A stretch of DNA of 34,423 nucleotides from a virus. The position numbers and the translations under genes are program-made. Shown piece after piece: positions 1 through 6,874 of the stretch; within the stretch, counting starts at the first letter, position 1; every line of letters starts with the position of its first letter. The stretch covers positions 1 through 34,423 of the IMG/VR virus record IMGVR_UViG_3300036985_000932; one strand, 5' to 3'. The notes beneath the pieces are model-generated. The model was not told the DNA's origin. It saw only the letters and a list, made by a program, of their open reading frames with translations, and did not search any database.

Positions 1-2
1 AA

Positions 3-158
3 ATACCTTATACAGAAATGCCGTTAAATGAATATGAAGAGTATGATCTTGATACCTTCACTGATGAACAACTTGAAGATTATTACTATGATAATCCTGA
101 TGATTCTGATGAACGTATGGCAATCTACAATAACTATGGATATGAACCTAATGAATGA
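3..158 (+). CDS. Small acidic protein, possibly truncated at window edge
   Basis: An open frame runs from the window edge to a TGA at 156-158. An ATG lies at 18, so this is either a 46-residue protein or the end of a longer one. The product is very acidic and tyrosine-rich, with many D and E residues. Its end overlaps the ATG of the next gene at 151, as in the coupled small genes that follow. I do not recognise a family. Confidence 0.5.
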   Translation: MPYTEMPLNEYEEYDLDTFTDEQLEDYYYDNPDDSDERMAIYNNYGYEPNE

Positions 159-330
159 GTTGAAAACATATAATGTGAAAGTAGTAAATAAAATGGCTGT
201 TGGTGTTTGGCCAAGAGAAGAGGTTAAATCTGAATATAAATCTCTTTCCTACAATCAAGCATTATCAATAAAAGAAATATGGTCGAATGCAAAAGATTAT
301 AATGTAGTTATCAAAGAGAATGGAGAATAA
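151..330 (+). CDS. Small hypothetical protein (59 aa)
   Basis: The open frame extends back to an ATG at 28, but everything upstream of about 136 overlaps the preceding gene in another frame and is methionine/isoleucine-rich shadow sequence. I therefore start at ATG 151 (MNELKTYNVK); ATGs at 136 and 142 are alternatives. The product contains a VGVWPREEVKSEY segment and no transmembrane helix. The start overlaps the stop of the previous gene, which suggests translational coupling. Family unknown. Confidence 0.5.
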   Translation: MNELKTYNVKVVNKMAVGVWPREEVKSEYKSLSYNQALSIKEIWSNAKDYNVVIKENGE

Positions 331-331
331 T

Positions 332-619
332 ATGATTGAGTTGACCTCTAAACAAATCAATATTGTTGTTGAAGCCCAACACCAAATGATTGACTTTCCT
401 AAGAAAGCAGTTGTCAATTCTGAATCTGCTTTTGTCAAAGATATTATCAATCAACAAGACCCTGAATTGGCTTCTGCTTATTGGTCTTGGGTATGTGCTT
501 TAGAAAGACCATCTTATCTTAAACTGTTTAATGATTCAACAATTCGTGCCAATCAAGCATTATTAGAAGCGATTGATGGTGCGATTACAATGCCAAACTG
601 GGGTTACTCAGGAACTTAA
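332..619 (+). CDS. Small hypothetical protein (95 aa)
   Basis: ATG 332 is chosen over ATG 320 because GGAG at 322-325 lies six bases before it, and the earlier start would sit deeper inside the upstream gene. The protein begins MIELTSKQ and has a tryptophan-rich middle (AYWSWVC). It looks soluble and helical. No family recognised. It starts two bases after the preceding gene ends, so it is probably co-translated with it. Confidence 0.6.
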   Translation: MIELTSKQINIVVEAQHQMIDFPKKAVVNSESAFVKDIINQQDPELASAYWSWVCALERPSYLKLFNDSTIRANQALLEAIDGAITMPNWGYSGT

Positions 620-643
620 TTTTAACTAACCGAGGAATATGAA

Positions 644-820
644 ATGGTACATGTAATGCTATATCGAAAAGAACTTTTATCAATAATTTCTATGATTGAA
701 ATTGTCTTACAGAGTGCTGGACCTAAATGGTGTGAGGCTTGGTTAACTCCTGATCAAGTAAAGTTTTTAGATGAAAATGATTTTTACCATAGACCACTAA
801 GAGATGAGGAATATAAATGA
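644..820 (+). CDS. Small hypothetical protein (58 aa)
   Basis: This short frame opens with ATG 644, about eight bases after GAGG (632-635), and ends with a TGA that overlaps the ATG of the next gene (ATGA at 817-820). It begins MVHVMLYRKELL and ends in an acidic tail. The reading frame, ribosome-binding site and ATGA coupling support a real gene. Function unknown. Confidence 0.6.
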   Translation: MVHVMLYRKELLSIISMIEIVLQSAGPKWCEAWLTPDQVKFLDENDFYHRPLRDEEYK

Positions 821-1068
821 GAAAATATAAATTTGTAGAACATACCAGTAACACCTGCCCAGTTGATCCAGAAACAATGGTTGTTTATCGCACAACCTCA
901 ACTGCAACTCCTGTTAGTCATATTCATCATCCAGTTAAGGCAGGTGAGTTGAATTGGTCTGATGAAGAGCAATATATGGGGAGTATCCTTGAATATGCAC
1001 GATATATACCTAAAGTAAGGTATATTCACGATGAATCTATTATTGATACTTTTGATGCACATAGATAA
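817..1068 (+). CDS. Small hypothetical protein (83 aa)
   Basis: The start ATG overlaps the upstream stop and follows GAGG at a normal distance. The product is histidine-rich (SHIHHP near residue 35) with a central EEQYMGSILEYARYIP segment. No signal peptide or membrane helix is visible and I do not recognise the family. The stop TAA overlaps the next ATG (TAATG). Confidence 0.6.
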   Translation: MRKYKFVEHTSNTCPVDPETMVVYRTTSTATPVSHIHHPVKAGELNWSDEEQYMGSILEYARYIPKVRYIHDESIIDTFDAHR

Positions 1069-1223
1069 TGTCTGACGAAGAAGTTATCCTAATATATACT
1101 GAAATGGAGGATATGTTTGGTGTCCTCCCATCTTATGTGCATGAACCAATACAATTTGCATATTTGGTAAAACTATATAAGTATTATAAATCTAGAACAA
1201 AGGAGGTGCAATGTCAGGAGTAA
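1068..1223 (+). CDS. Small hypothetical protein (51 aa)
   Basis: ATG 1068 overlaps the previous stop (TAATG), and the frame runs to TAA 1221-1223. The acidic N-terminus (MSDEEVILIYTEMEDMFG) is followed by a lysine/tyrosine-rich tail, which suggests a small helical protein. The 3' end contains the ribosome-binding site and start of the next gene, so the two are coupled. Family unknown. Confidence 0.55.
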   Translation: MSDEEVILIYTEMEDMFGVLPSYVHEPIQFAYLVKLYKYYKSRTKEVQCQE

Positions 1224-1357
1224 CACATGGTGGGAAGGGTGACAAACCAAGACCAGTAGACCAAAAGAAGTTTAATGATAATTGGGATTTGATATTTGGG
1301 AAGAAAGAACCTGAACCAATTTTAGAACCTAAACCAGAGGAAAAAGATGGTATATAG
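1211..1357 (+). CDS. Conserved phage microprotein with HGGKG / NWDLIFGK motifs (48 aa)
   Basis: A near-perfect ribosome-binding site (AAGGAGGTG) stands a few bases before ATG 1211. The protein starts MSGVTHGGKGDKPRP and continues with a KFNDNWDLIFGKK segment and a proline/glutamate-rich tail. From memory, short proteins with this HGGKG...RP...NWDxIFGK pattern recur in many unrelated phages, always without a known function. The resemblance rests on motif recognition, not on a search. It overlaps its neighbours at both ends. Confidence 0.7.
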   Translation: MSGVTHGGKGDKPRPVDQKKFNDNWDLIFGKKEPEPILEPKPEEKDGI

Positions 1358-1541
1358 TTTTGAGCCTATTAAATCTGAAGCATTACCCAATTCAGTTAGT
1401 ATTGATGGTTATATGAAAAAAGAGGATTTATTAGGTCCATTTAGAATGGATGGTGAGATTGTTTATTATGATCCTACAGAAGGCAAGATGTTAAACCCAA
1501 AATCAAATTCTTATGTGAGATCATATAATGCCGACCTATAA
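1347..1541 (+). CDS. Small hypothetical protein (64 aa)
   Basis: ATG 1347 follows a GAGG site inside the end of the preceding gene, and its own end overlaps the next start at 1528. The product contains GYMKKEDLLGPFRMDGEIVY and a YYDPTEGKMLNP segment that looks like a compact beta fold. No recognised family. Overlaps at both ends place it in the same coupled cluster. Confidence 0.6.
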   Translation: MVYSFEPIKSEALPNSVSIDGYMKKEDLLGPFRMDGEIVYYDPTEGKMLNPKSNSYVRSYNADL

Positions 1542-1773
1542 TTTTAAGAATAAAGAAACAGGAGAAGAAACAGAAGTTGTTATGAAGATGTCCGTGTTGA
1601 CAGAATTCAAAGAAAGCAATCCTATGTTAGAACTGGTTATATCTGGAGGTGCACTTTGTCGTTCTATTAATATCGGAAATGGTATTAACAAAGATGGAGG
1701 ATTTAAGGAAGTTTTACAAAATATACACAGAAGAACTCCTGGGTCGGTCTTAGATAAGACGACCTGTATTTAA
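1528..1773 (+). CDS. Conserved T4-like small protein, MPTYxFxNKETGEE family (81 aa)
   Basis: The N-terminus MPTYNFKNKETGEE resembles a short protein of marine T4-like phages that is sometimes labelled FmdB-like or zinc-ribbon-like. Here the paired cysteines of a zinc ribbon are not evident: only single Cys residues occur, at CRSIN and the C-terminal TTCI. The C-terminal part (DGGFKEVLQNIHRRTPGS) fits that family's pattern as I remember it. The ribosome-binding site is weak, and the start overlaps the previous gene by 14 bases. phoH follows 16 bases downstream. Function unknown. Confidence 0.6.
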   Translation: MPTYNFKNKETGEETEVVMKMSVLTEFKESNPMLELVISGGALCRSINIGNGINKDGGFKEVLQNIHRRTPGSVLDKTTCI

Positions 1774-1789
1774 TCTAACAAGGAAGAAT

Positions 1790-2563
1790 ATGGCTCGCAA
1801 ACCTAAAATAGTTGATACACACTTTGAAGATTTATCAAAATATAACCAAGCAGCTAATGATAAAGTCATTCAAGGTGTCCAATCAAATAGACTAAAAATG
1901 CGTATTGAAGACCTAAAAACATTTAAGCCATTGACTAATAATCAGAAGTTATTTTTTGATTCTTATGCCAATGGTGATGAGGCAATAATGTTATATGGGT
2001 CTGCTGGAACTGGAAAAACTTATATATCCTTATATAAGTCCCTAGAAACAGTCCTCGATAAAGGGAATCCATATAGTAAAGTTATTATTGTAAGAGCTGC
2101 TGTTCCAAGTAGAAACCAAGGATTTCTGCCTGGAGACATTACTGAAAAATTATCTGCCTTTTGCGAAGCATATATTCAAATATGTTCTGCTTTATTTAAT
2201 CGCAGTGATGCTTTTTCTAGATTGGTTGAACAAAACCATCTTGAAGTTGTCAGTTCTAGTTTTTTAAGAGGAACTACTTTTGATAATGCTATTATAATTT
2301 TTGAAGAATTTCAAAATGAAAATTGGAATAATATTCAAACTGTTATAACACGATGTGGTAAGAACACCAAACTTATACTTGCTGGTGACATTAAGCAATC
2401 AGATTTAACCCAGAGTAGGAATGACCAAACTGGGTTTAATGAGTTGCTTAGAGTTGCAAATGTTATGGATGAGTTTACTCTAATAGAATTTGATTCGTCA
2501 GATATTGTTAGATCAAAGTTCGTCAAGAATTTTATTATCGCTTGTGAGAAACTTGGAGTTTAA
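1790..2563 (+). CDS. phoH: PhoH-like P-loop ATPase
   Basis: At 257 residues this has the size and layout of PhoH-family ATPases. Walker A GSAGTGKT is at residues 70-77, a conserved VRAAVPSRNQGFLPGD segment at about 101-116, Walker B AIIIFEEFQN at 167-176, and an ILAGDIKQSDL sensor near 197. PhoH-like genes are common in marine T4-like phages. They bind ATP and probably act on RNA or in stress metabolism, but the phage role is unsettled. AAGGAAG precedes the ATG. The last 51 bases overlap the antisense endonuclease gene, an unusual tail-to-tail overlap. Confidence 0.92.
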   Translation: MARKPKIVDTHFEDLSKYNQAANDKVIQGVQSNRLKMRIEDLKTFKPLTNNQKLFFDSYANGDEAIMLYGSAGTGKTYISLYKSLETVLDKGNPYSKVIIVRAAVPSRNQGFLPGDITEKLSAFCEAYIQICSALFNRSDAFSRLVEQNHLEVVSSSFLRGTTFDNAIIIFEEFQNENWNNIQTVITRCGKNTKLILAGDIKQSDLTQSRNDQTGFNELLRVANVMDEFTLIEFDSSDIVRSKFVKNFIIACEKLGV

Positions 2564-3418
2564 TTTTCTCATATGATATAGTTCTTTTCGTGATAGTAAT
2601 ATATAATTGCCAGATAAAACTAATGGATTATTGCTGAATGTAATAATTATGTTATTACAAGAATTTTTATATTCTTTTTGTTTCTGTGTTACAGAACGCA
2701 ATAATCCATTTTTAACATCTGTATGATCTTTAGAAACTCTTAATGGAGTTCCGTCAAAATATATATAATTTCCCTTTCCTTTTAATTTTTCAGATCGTTT
2801 CTTAGTTATATGATCAGGTTCTTTTAATCCGTAGTTCCAAGGGATAGTTCCTGCTCTTGCACTTGATTTTTTTAGTTTTAGTTTAGTTTCTTCTGTCGCT
2901 GTTCTAGGATTAAGTTTTGCTTTTTCGTGTCTTTCTTCAGTCCAAGTGGTTCCAGTTAATGATTTTGATATATTATTACATCTTTCCTTGGTTATTATGA
3001 CTGGATTATCGGCAAGAGTTTTCTTTTGTTTTTCGATACTTTCTGGGGTTCTTGGTCTGCCTGTCAGTGCGTCTGATATTTTTCGTCTGCCATCTGGACC
3101 CATATCTCCTCCAGTTAATCCATCTTCTGGGATTAAATTTGCCCATACTGATGGAGAGGTATCTATTTTGTTTTCACAAGAAAAATGGAGAGCGGGTTCT
3201 CGAATAGATGTGTCGTAATATAGGTCAGAAAGCCATATTGTTTCGACAAATTGTCTTCCGTGTTTGTTTATATGCTCAGTCCAGCGAACTCCAGATCCTT
3301 TATATTTTATTGGATCAAGTCTAGTTGTTTTACAAAAATATTTTAATTTTGTAACTGAATGTTGTTTGATACAAAGATAGGTGGGTGTTATTTCTTTATA
3401 AGTAGTTATGCTGGTCAT
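2513..3418 (-). CDS. GIY-YIG-like / NUMOD homing-type endonuclease
   Basis: The 301-residue protein has an N-terminal block (YLCIKQHSVTKLKYFCKT... KYKGSG, about residues 14-40) typical of phage free-standing GIY-YIG-like nucleases. A WANLIPEDGLTGGD segment follows, then repeated NUMOD3-like DNA-binding motifs (RRKISDALTGRPRTPESIEKQ; further copies near TEERHEKAKLN and TEETKLKLKKS). The classical GIY and YIG tripeptides are degenerate, so cleavage activity is uncertain. It lies antisense to its neighbours, has its own late-type promoter (3495-3502) and a good AGGAA site, and overlaps the end of phoH. These traits fit a mobile selfish gene. Confidence 0.8.
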   Translation of the reverse strand: MTSITTYKEITPTYLCIKQHSVTKLKYFCKTTRLDPIKYKGSGVRWTEHINKHGRQFVETIWLSDLYYDTSIREPALHFSCENKIDTSPSVWANLIPEDGLTGGDMGPDGRRKISDALTGRPRTPESIEKQKKTLADNPVIITKERCNNISKSLTGTTWTEERHEKAKLNPRTATEETKLKLKKSSARAGTIPWNYGLKEPDHITKKRSEKLKGKGNYIYFDGTPLRVSKDHTDVKNGLLRSVTQKQKEYKNSCNNIIITFSNNPLVLSGNYILLSRKELYHMRKLNSKFLTSDNKILDEL

Positions 3419-3444
3419 ATTGATTCCTGAATTAATGTAAGAAT

Positions 3445-3489
3445 GATTAGAGTTAGTGGGACTGCGAATCCGCGATTAACAACTCTATC
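3445..3489 (-). promoter_or_regulatory. Hairpin at 5' end of endonuclease transcript
   Basis: Arms 3445-3454 and 3481-3489 pair over nine positions (AGAGTT with AACTCT, plus GAT with ATC) with one bulged base. A small GCG/CGC stem sits inside (3464-3466 with 3471-3473). On the minus strand it begins where a transcript from the TATAAATA at 3502-3495 would start, about 27 bases before the ATG. It may stabilise the mRNA or restrain translation; its role is inferred only. Confidence 0.4.
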
Positions 3490-3494
3490 ATACC

Positions 3495-3502
3495 TATTTA
3501 TA
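3495..3502 (-). promoter_or_regulatory. T4-type late promoter for endonuclease gene
   Basis: The minus strand reads TATAAATA, an exact match to the T4 late -10 element recognised by the gp55/gp33 sigma-like system, about 77 bases upstream of the endonuclease ATG. No -35 is required for this class. Confidence 0.55.
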
Positions 3503-3561
3503 CAAATTGAAAACTACACCTTAATCGGTGGGTTTACTTTTTTTACTTTTGAAATTAAAAC

Positions 3562-3590
3562 TTTACTTTTCTATAATTTTATAGTATAAT
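3562..3590 (+). promoter_or_regulatory. Promoter TTTACT-N17-TATAAT
   Basis: A -35-like TTTACT (3562-3567) and a perfect TATAAT (3585-3590) are 17 bases apart, 44 bases upstream of the ATG at 3634. The surrounding bases (CTTTACTTTT... TAGTATAATA) match the promoter before gene 32 almost exactly outside the spacer, which suggests a common promoter class. Confidence 0.65.
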
Positions 3591-3633
3591 ACATAATAGT
3601 GAATCAATACAATAATAATAAAAAGGTATAGTA

Positions 3634-3966
3634 ATGAATGAAAGATTTAAGTCAGCATATGAGAAAGTGTTGTTATATAGAGATGAATTAGAATTGCCCG
3701 TAGTAGTTTGTGTAGATTTTGCCATTGATGATTTGATATTTTCTCATAAATGGTTACATCATCAAATATCTCATACCATCAAATACATTGACCAGTTAGA
3801 GGAAATGGGAATTGTAGATCCTAGAAAGAAAACTGAATTAGATGTTTTCGAGTTATTCAAAGGTGTTGATAAATTAATACTTCATAGAGAAGCGATGTTG
3901 AATATCATTAAAAGATTTAAACTTGAAGAAGAATATACTAAAGAACTTAAGGATTTGTTGGGTTGA
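3634..3966 (+). CDS. Hypothetical helical protein (110 aa)
   Basis: This is the first gene after the promoter at 3562-3590, with AAGG before ATG 3634. The product is predicted mostly helical and charged, with a central HKWLHHQISHTIKYIDQL segment and a lysine/glutamate-rich C-terminus. No signal peptide, membrane segment or nucleotide-binding motif is visible. Family not recognised. Confidence 0.75.
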   Translation: MNERFKSAYEKVLLYRDELELPVVVCVDFAIDDLIFSHKWLHHQISHTIKYIDQLEEMGIVDPRKKTELDVFELFKGVDKLILHREAMLNIIKRFKLEEEYTKELKDLLG

Positions 3967-3972
3967 TAAATA
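3965..3972 (+). promoter_or_regulatory. Candidate late promoter GATAAATA
   Basis: GATAAATAC fits the NATAAATA late -10 of marine T4-like phages and lies 28 bases upstream of the ATG at 4001, just after the preceding stop codon. Position and sequence support it; the G at the first base makes it weaker than TATAAATA. Confidence 0.45.
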
Positions 3973-4000
3973 CATTAATATATGTTATTAAGGAACTCAA

Positions 4001-4699
4001 ATGTCAGATAAAATCTCAAGAATCCAGTTACAAGTAATAGAAAAATCATTAGATAAAATGTTCGCTAAACTCGGTATTGATGTTGAGTTTAGTGGTCACT
4101 TCTTAGATAGAATAAATGATCCTCGTAACGAAAAACAAATTACCATATCAGAACTTATTAACATCTACAATAGTTTGTATGATAAGTTTGGTATCAAAAT
4201 CTCGAAGACTCCAGAAGAAATTGAAGAAGTCATCAAATCATTAAGCACTGATATCAATATCCCAGTCAATATAAGTTTTGATAGAAAAACTAGCAAGATT
4301 GATATGGTTGCAAAGACTATCATGCGTAAGAAGAATTTCAAAACACCTAATCCAATACTACACGTTGAATCATTCAAAGAGTTTATATCAAGACAATTAC
4401 AAGAAGAAACAGGTTCAGAAATGGGAACTAGGTTACTTGGTGATATGGAAAAAGAATGGCCAACTCACACAACCACTTCCACTTCTGCATCACAGGCTAC
4501 GGAATACAAATCTAATCTTCTAAAATATTTTATCAAGAATTATGGCAAAGAACATAAAAAAGATATAGAAAAAGTATTGAACACAGAAATTGAACGATTG
4601 GGTGGGAATGTATTGACTGGTCCTAAAAATCTTAGAGGAGCTACAAACATGCGTATCCTCCGTAGTTTAGTAAAATTAAACATTATAAAATCGAGTTAA
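4001..4699 (+). CDS. Conserved phage protein with HFLDRxND domain (232 aa)
   Basis: Residues about 15-120 contain EFSGHFLDRINDPRNEKQITISEL and, further on, a basic-acidic segment ending in MVAKTIMRKKNFKTPN. I recall this domain from several myoviruses, without a function. Residues about 125-135 (ESFKEFISRQLQEE) resemble the SFKEF tag that starts the next gene's product, as if a capsid-targeting segment had become internal. The C-terminal part is lysine-rich. AAGGAA precedes the ATG. It ends three bases before the kinase gene, and the two may form a late unit under the GATAAATA promoter. Confidence 0.75.
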   Translation: MSDKISRIQLQVIEKSLDKMFAKLGIDVEFSGHFLDRINDPRNEKQITISELINIYNSLYDKFGIKISKTPEEIEEVIKSLSTDINIPVNISFDRKTSKIDMVAKTIMRKKNFKTPNPILHVESFKEFISRQLQEETGSEMGTRLLGDMEKEWPTHTTTSTSASQATEYKSNLLKYFIKNYGKEHKKDIEKVLNTEIERLGGNVLTGPKNLRGATNMRILRSLVKLNIIKSS

Positions 4700-4702
4700 G
4701 AG

Positions 4703-5560
4703 ATGAAATCATTTAAAGAATTTACAGAATTAGAAGAAGCACTCATTACCTTTGGCGGTAAAGCATATCCAAAGTTTGGTCAAGTTGTTATCCAAGCAGG
4801 TGGTGCAGGTTCAGGTAAAGGATTCATTCAATCTAAACTTCTAGGAATCGAAGGAAAGGTTATCAATGTTGATGATGTTAAGAAATGGGTAGGTAAATCT
4901 GTTCAATTAGTTTCATTAATCAAAGCAAAGACTGGTGTTGATATCAGTTATGCAGCACTTCCATTATCAGATCCTAAAAATACTTCTATACTCCACGATA
5001 TCATTTCTAATGTAATGGGTATTACAGATAAGGTAGAAGCAAATCTGTTTAAGTCTATTGCTACATCTGCACCTGATAGAAAACCTAATTTAATCTTTGA
5101 TGTTACATTAAAAGACCTTGATAAGTTAGATAGAATTAGTCGGAATGTAATGCCATTGGGTTATGCTAAAGATGATATACACATTGTTTGGATTGTAACT
5201 CCAGTTGAGAAAGCAAGACAACAAAATATTGCTAGAGGTGCTAGTAAACCTGAAGGTAGAATGGTAAGTGATGAAATCCTTATTGCTACTCATAAAGGTG
5301 CAGCAATGACTCTTCACAGTTTGATTTATTCAGTAGATACTAATCTATCAAAATATATGAATGGTGATATGTGGATTGCCTTCAATAATGCTGGTGTTGA
5401 TTCAACTCTAAAAACATCTAAAGCAGGTGGTTCTTTTATTGCAAAAGGTGCTCAATATATTAAAGTTAAGAAACAAGGTCAAGCAATACAAATACCTGAG
5501 AAAGAATTGGCAGCAAAGATTGCTTCTTATGTGCCAGATACTGGTTCTTGGGAAAAATAA
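4703..5560 (+). CDS. P-loop (zeta-toxin-like) kinase with capsid-targeting N-terminus
   Basis: A glycine-rich P-loop GGAGSGKG lies at residues 33-40 in a beta-strand context (GQVVIQAGG). A possible acidic partner (LIFDVTLKD) occurs near residue 136, and a basic QQNIARGASKPEGR helix further on fits a zeta-toxin/kinase-type lid. The first 13 residues (MKSFKEFTELEEA) resemble the T4 internal-protein capsid-targeting sequence (MKTYQEFIAEA in IPIII), and LEE followed by A fits the gp21 protease cut (L/I-x-E). I infer a kinase packaged in the head and injected with the DNA; the substrate is unknown. It follows its neighbour by three bases. Confidence 0.7.
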   Translation: MKSFKEFTELEEALITFGGKAYPKFGQVVIQAGGAGSGKGFIQSKLLGIEGKVINVDDVKKWVGKSVQLVSLIKAKTGVDISYAALPLSDPKNTSILHDIISNVMGITDKVEANLFKSIATSAPDRKPNLIFDVTLKDLDKLDRISRNVMPLGYAKDDIHIVWIVTPVEKARQQNIARGASKPEGRMVSDEILIATHKGAAMTLHSLIYSVDTNLSKYMNGDMWIAFNNAGVDSTLKTSKAGGSFIAKGAQYIKVKKQGQAIQIPEKELAAKIASYVPDTGSWEK

Positions 5561-5563
5561 AAC

Positions 5564-5592
5564 TTGACATCTCTTATTATATAAGTTATAAT
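5564..5592 (+). promoter_or_regulatory. Consensus sigma-70 promoter
   Basis: TTGACA (5564-5569) and TATAAT (5587-5592) are both perfect consensus and are separated by 17 bases. The ATG of the next gene is 34 bases downstream. This is the best sigma-70 promoter in the window and probably drives 5626-6713 early, using host polymerase. Confidence 0.85.
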
Positions 5593-5625
5593 AACTCATA
5601 AATTAAATAAATGAGAGATAAAAAA

Positions 5626-5787
5626 ATGAAAGAGTGGGATATTTTTAAAATCGTAAGTGAAAATGAATATAAATTCGTTAAAAGTGATACTGGTTATGAT
5701 TGGTCTCTGGAAATTGAAATGGAAGAATTAGGTGAAGGCTTCAAAGCATTCATAACCGATGAACCATTTATGAATTATACTGTTTAG
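5626..5787 (+). CDS. Small hypothetical protein (53 aa)
   Basis: This is the first gene behind the consensus promoter, with GAGAG before ATG 5626. The acidic product (MKEWDIFKIVSENEYKFVK...) has an alternating pattern that suggests a small beta fold. No family recognised. Position directly after a strong early promoter fits the small host-directed proteins of T4-like phages, but that is inference. The next gene starts three bases after its stop. Confidence 0.65.
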   Translation: MKEWDIFKIVSENEYKFVKSDTGYDWSLEIEMEELGEGFKAFITDEPFMNYTV

Positions 5788-5790
5788 ATT

Positions 5791-6066
5791 ATGAAGACAA
5801 GAAAAGTAAATAAAGATTGGTATCAAATTGATATCGAAAAAGATAAGTGGGAAATCCCTACACTTGTTGTAGCAATCTTCAGAGTGGAAGGTAATGAATG
5901 GTCTGTGAACTTTGGTGAGCCGAAGCCTGCTCGTAGAGTTGATGATTTGAGAAGATATGTTTTTATCAAATTATCATCGGCTAAAGTGTTCGCTTTAGAT
6001 TTTGCAGAAGCGATGAAGAACGAAACACCTTACCCTAGATTATCGGACGATAAGTATTCACTATGA
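5791..6066 (+). CDS. Hypothetical protein (91 aa)
   Basis: ATG 5791 follows the preceding stop by three bases. The product has a beta-rich appearance (KWEIPTLVVAIFRVEGNEWSVNFGEP) and a C-terminal helix (ALDFAEAMKNE). Its end overlaps the exonuclease start (ATGA at 6063-6066), so the two are coupled. No family recognised. Confidence 0.7.
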   Translation: MKTRKVNKDWYQIDIEKDKWEIPTLVVAIFRVEGNEWSVNFGEPKPARRVDDLRRYVFIKLSSAKVFALDFAEAMKNETPYPRLSDDKYSL

Positions 6067-6713
6067 TTACACATATACCTTTAGAATTACCGTCTTTGAA
6101 AAGAGTTACCTTAGACGGTAAACGACTCTACAAAACTCCTAACGGTAACAAGTATCCTTCTGTAACTACTATCACTTCTTTAGGTTCTGAAGATTCTATC
6201 AAAGCATGGAGAAAGAGAGTTGGTGAAGTTGAAGCTAATAAGATTTCTTCTAGAGCATCTGGTAGAGGTACAAGAATCCATTCCCTTTGTGAAGACTACA
6301 TTAACAATAAAGAACTTAATGTGGATGTATTTGATGTTGATTTGTGGAAAAAGTTTAATCCTATACTAGATGATATAGATAACGTGTATTGCCTAGAGTC
6401 TATGTTGTATTCACATAAACTAGAACTTGCTGGTACTACTGATTGTATAGCAGATTATAAAGGTACTTTATCTGTTATAGACTTCAAGACTTCTGGAAAG
6501 TTAAAGAATAAAGACTGGATTAGTAATTACTTCATTCAATGTGCTTGTTATGCAATGATGTTGGGTGAAATGGTAGGTATCTTACCTAAACAGATTGTTA
6601 TCCTTATTGCAGTTGATGATGAAGAACCTCAGATTTTTATTGAAAAGACTTCAGATTGGATGCCTTTTGCTATTGATGCAAGACAAGAATTTAGGTTGAA
6701 GAAAGGATATTAA
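6063..6713 (+). CDS. PD-(D/E)XK exonuclease (RecB/MGME1-like)
   Basis: The 216-residue protein carries the ordered motifs of the RecB/Cas4/MGME1 nuclease group: GRGTRIHSLCE (H73), LESMLYS (E112), LAGTTDCIADY (D127), VIDFKTS (D140, K142) and YFIQCACYAMM (Q159, Y163). These are the residues that hold the metal and the DNA end. It is likely a single-strand-preferring DNA exonuclease used in phage replication or recombination, or in host DNA breakdown. It is the last gene of the 5626 operon and overlaps its neighbour by four bases. Confidence 0.85.
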   Translation: MITHIPLELPSLKRVTLDGKRLYKTPNGNKYPSVTTITSLGSEDSIKAWRKRVGEVEANKISSRASGRGTRIHSLCEDYINNKELNVDVFDVDLWKKFNPILDDIDNVYCLESMLYSHKLELAGTTDCIADYKGTLSVIDFKTSGKLKNKDWISNYFIQCACYAMMLGEMVGILPKQIVILIAVDDEEPQIFIEKTSDWMPFAIDARQEFRLKKGY

Positions 6714-6719
6714 TAAATA
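6712..6719 (+). promoter_or_regulatory. Candidate late promoter AATAAATA
   Basis: AATAAATAC overlaps the exonuclease stop codon and would start a transcript near 6726, giving a leader of about 150 bases before the cell-wall hydrolase. Late timing fits a lysis-type gene. Confidence 0.5.
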
Positions 6720-6874
6720 CATAATACATTAACTAAAAGGAAAAATGCTTATAAGATAAACTGAAGTACCAATCCCGCTTTAAAAGTTCAAACAGGCAAT
6801 GAGTCTAACCGAAGAACTAGGGAAGCAATAATGGACATCTTTCATTATTGTCACTAAAAAAATAGGAGAAACAC
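6720..6874 (+). ncRNA. Structured 5' leader of cell-wall hydrolase (candidate RNA element)
   Basis: This stretch has no convincing ORF. A two-part stem can form from GCTTT (6777-6781) with GGAAGC (6821-6826) and AGTTC (6785-6789) with GAACT (6814-6818), enclosing a 24-base loop. A hairpin follows directly, with CAATAATG (6826-6833) pairing to CATTATTG (6843-6850). CCC (6774-6776) could instead pair with GGG (6820-6822), giving an alternative fold. AGGAG lies just before the ATG. It could be a riboswitch-like element, translation control or a metagenomic phage RNA motif. I do not recognise a named class. Confidence 0.4.

Noticed and set aside
3445-3490. tRNA-like segment with GTTAATC / CTGCGAATC
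   Set aside because: Parts look like anticodon loops, but neither strand gives a seven-pair acceptor stem, a TTCGA-type T arm or a proper five-pair anticodon stem. I report it only as a hairpin.
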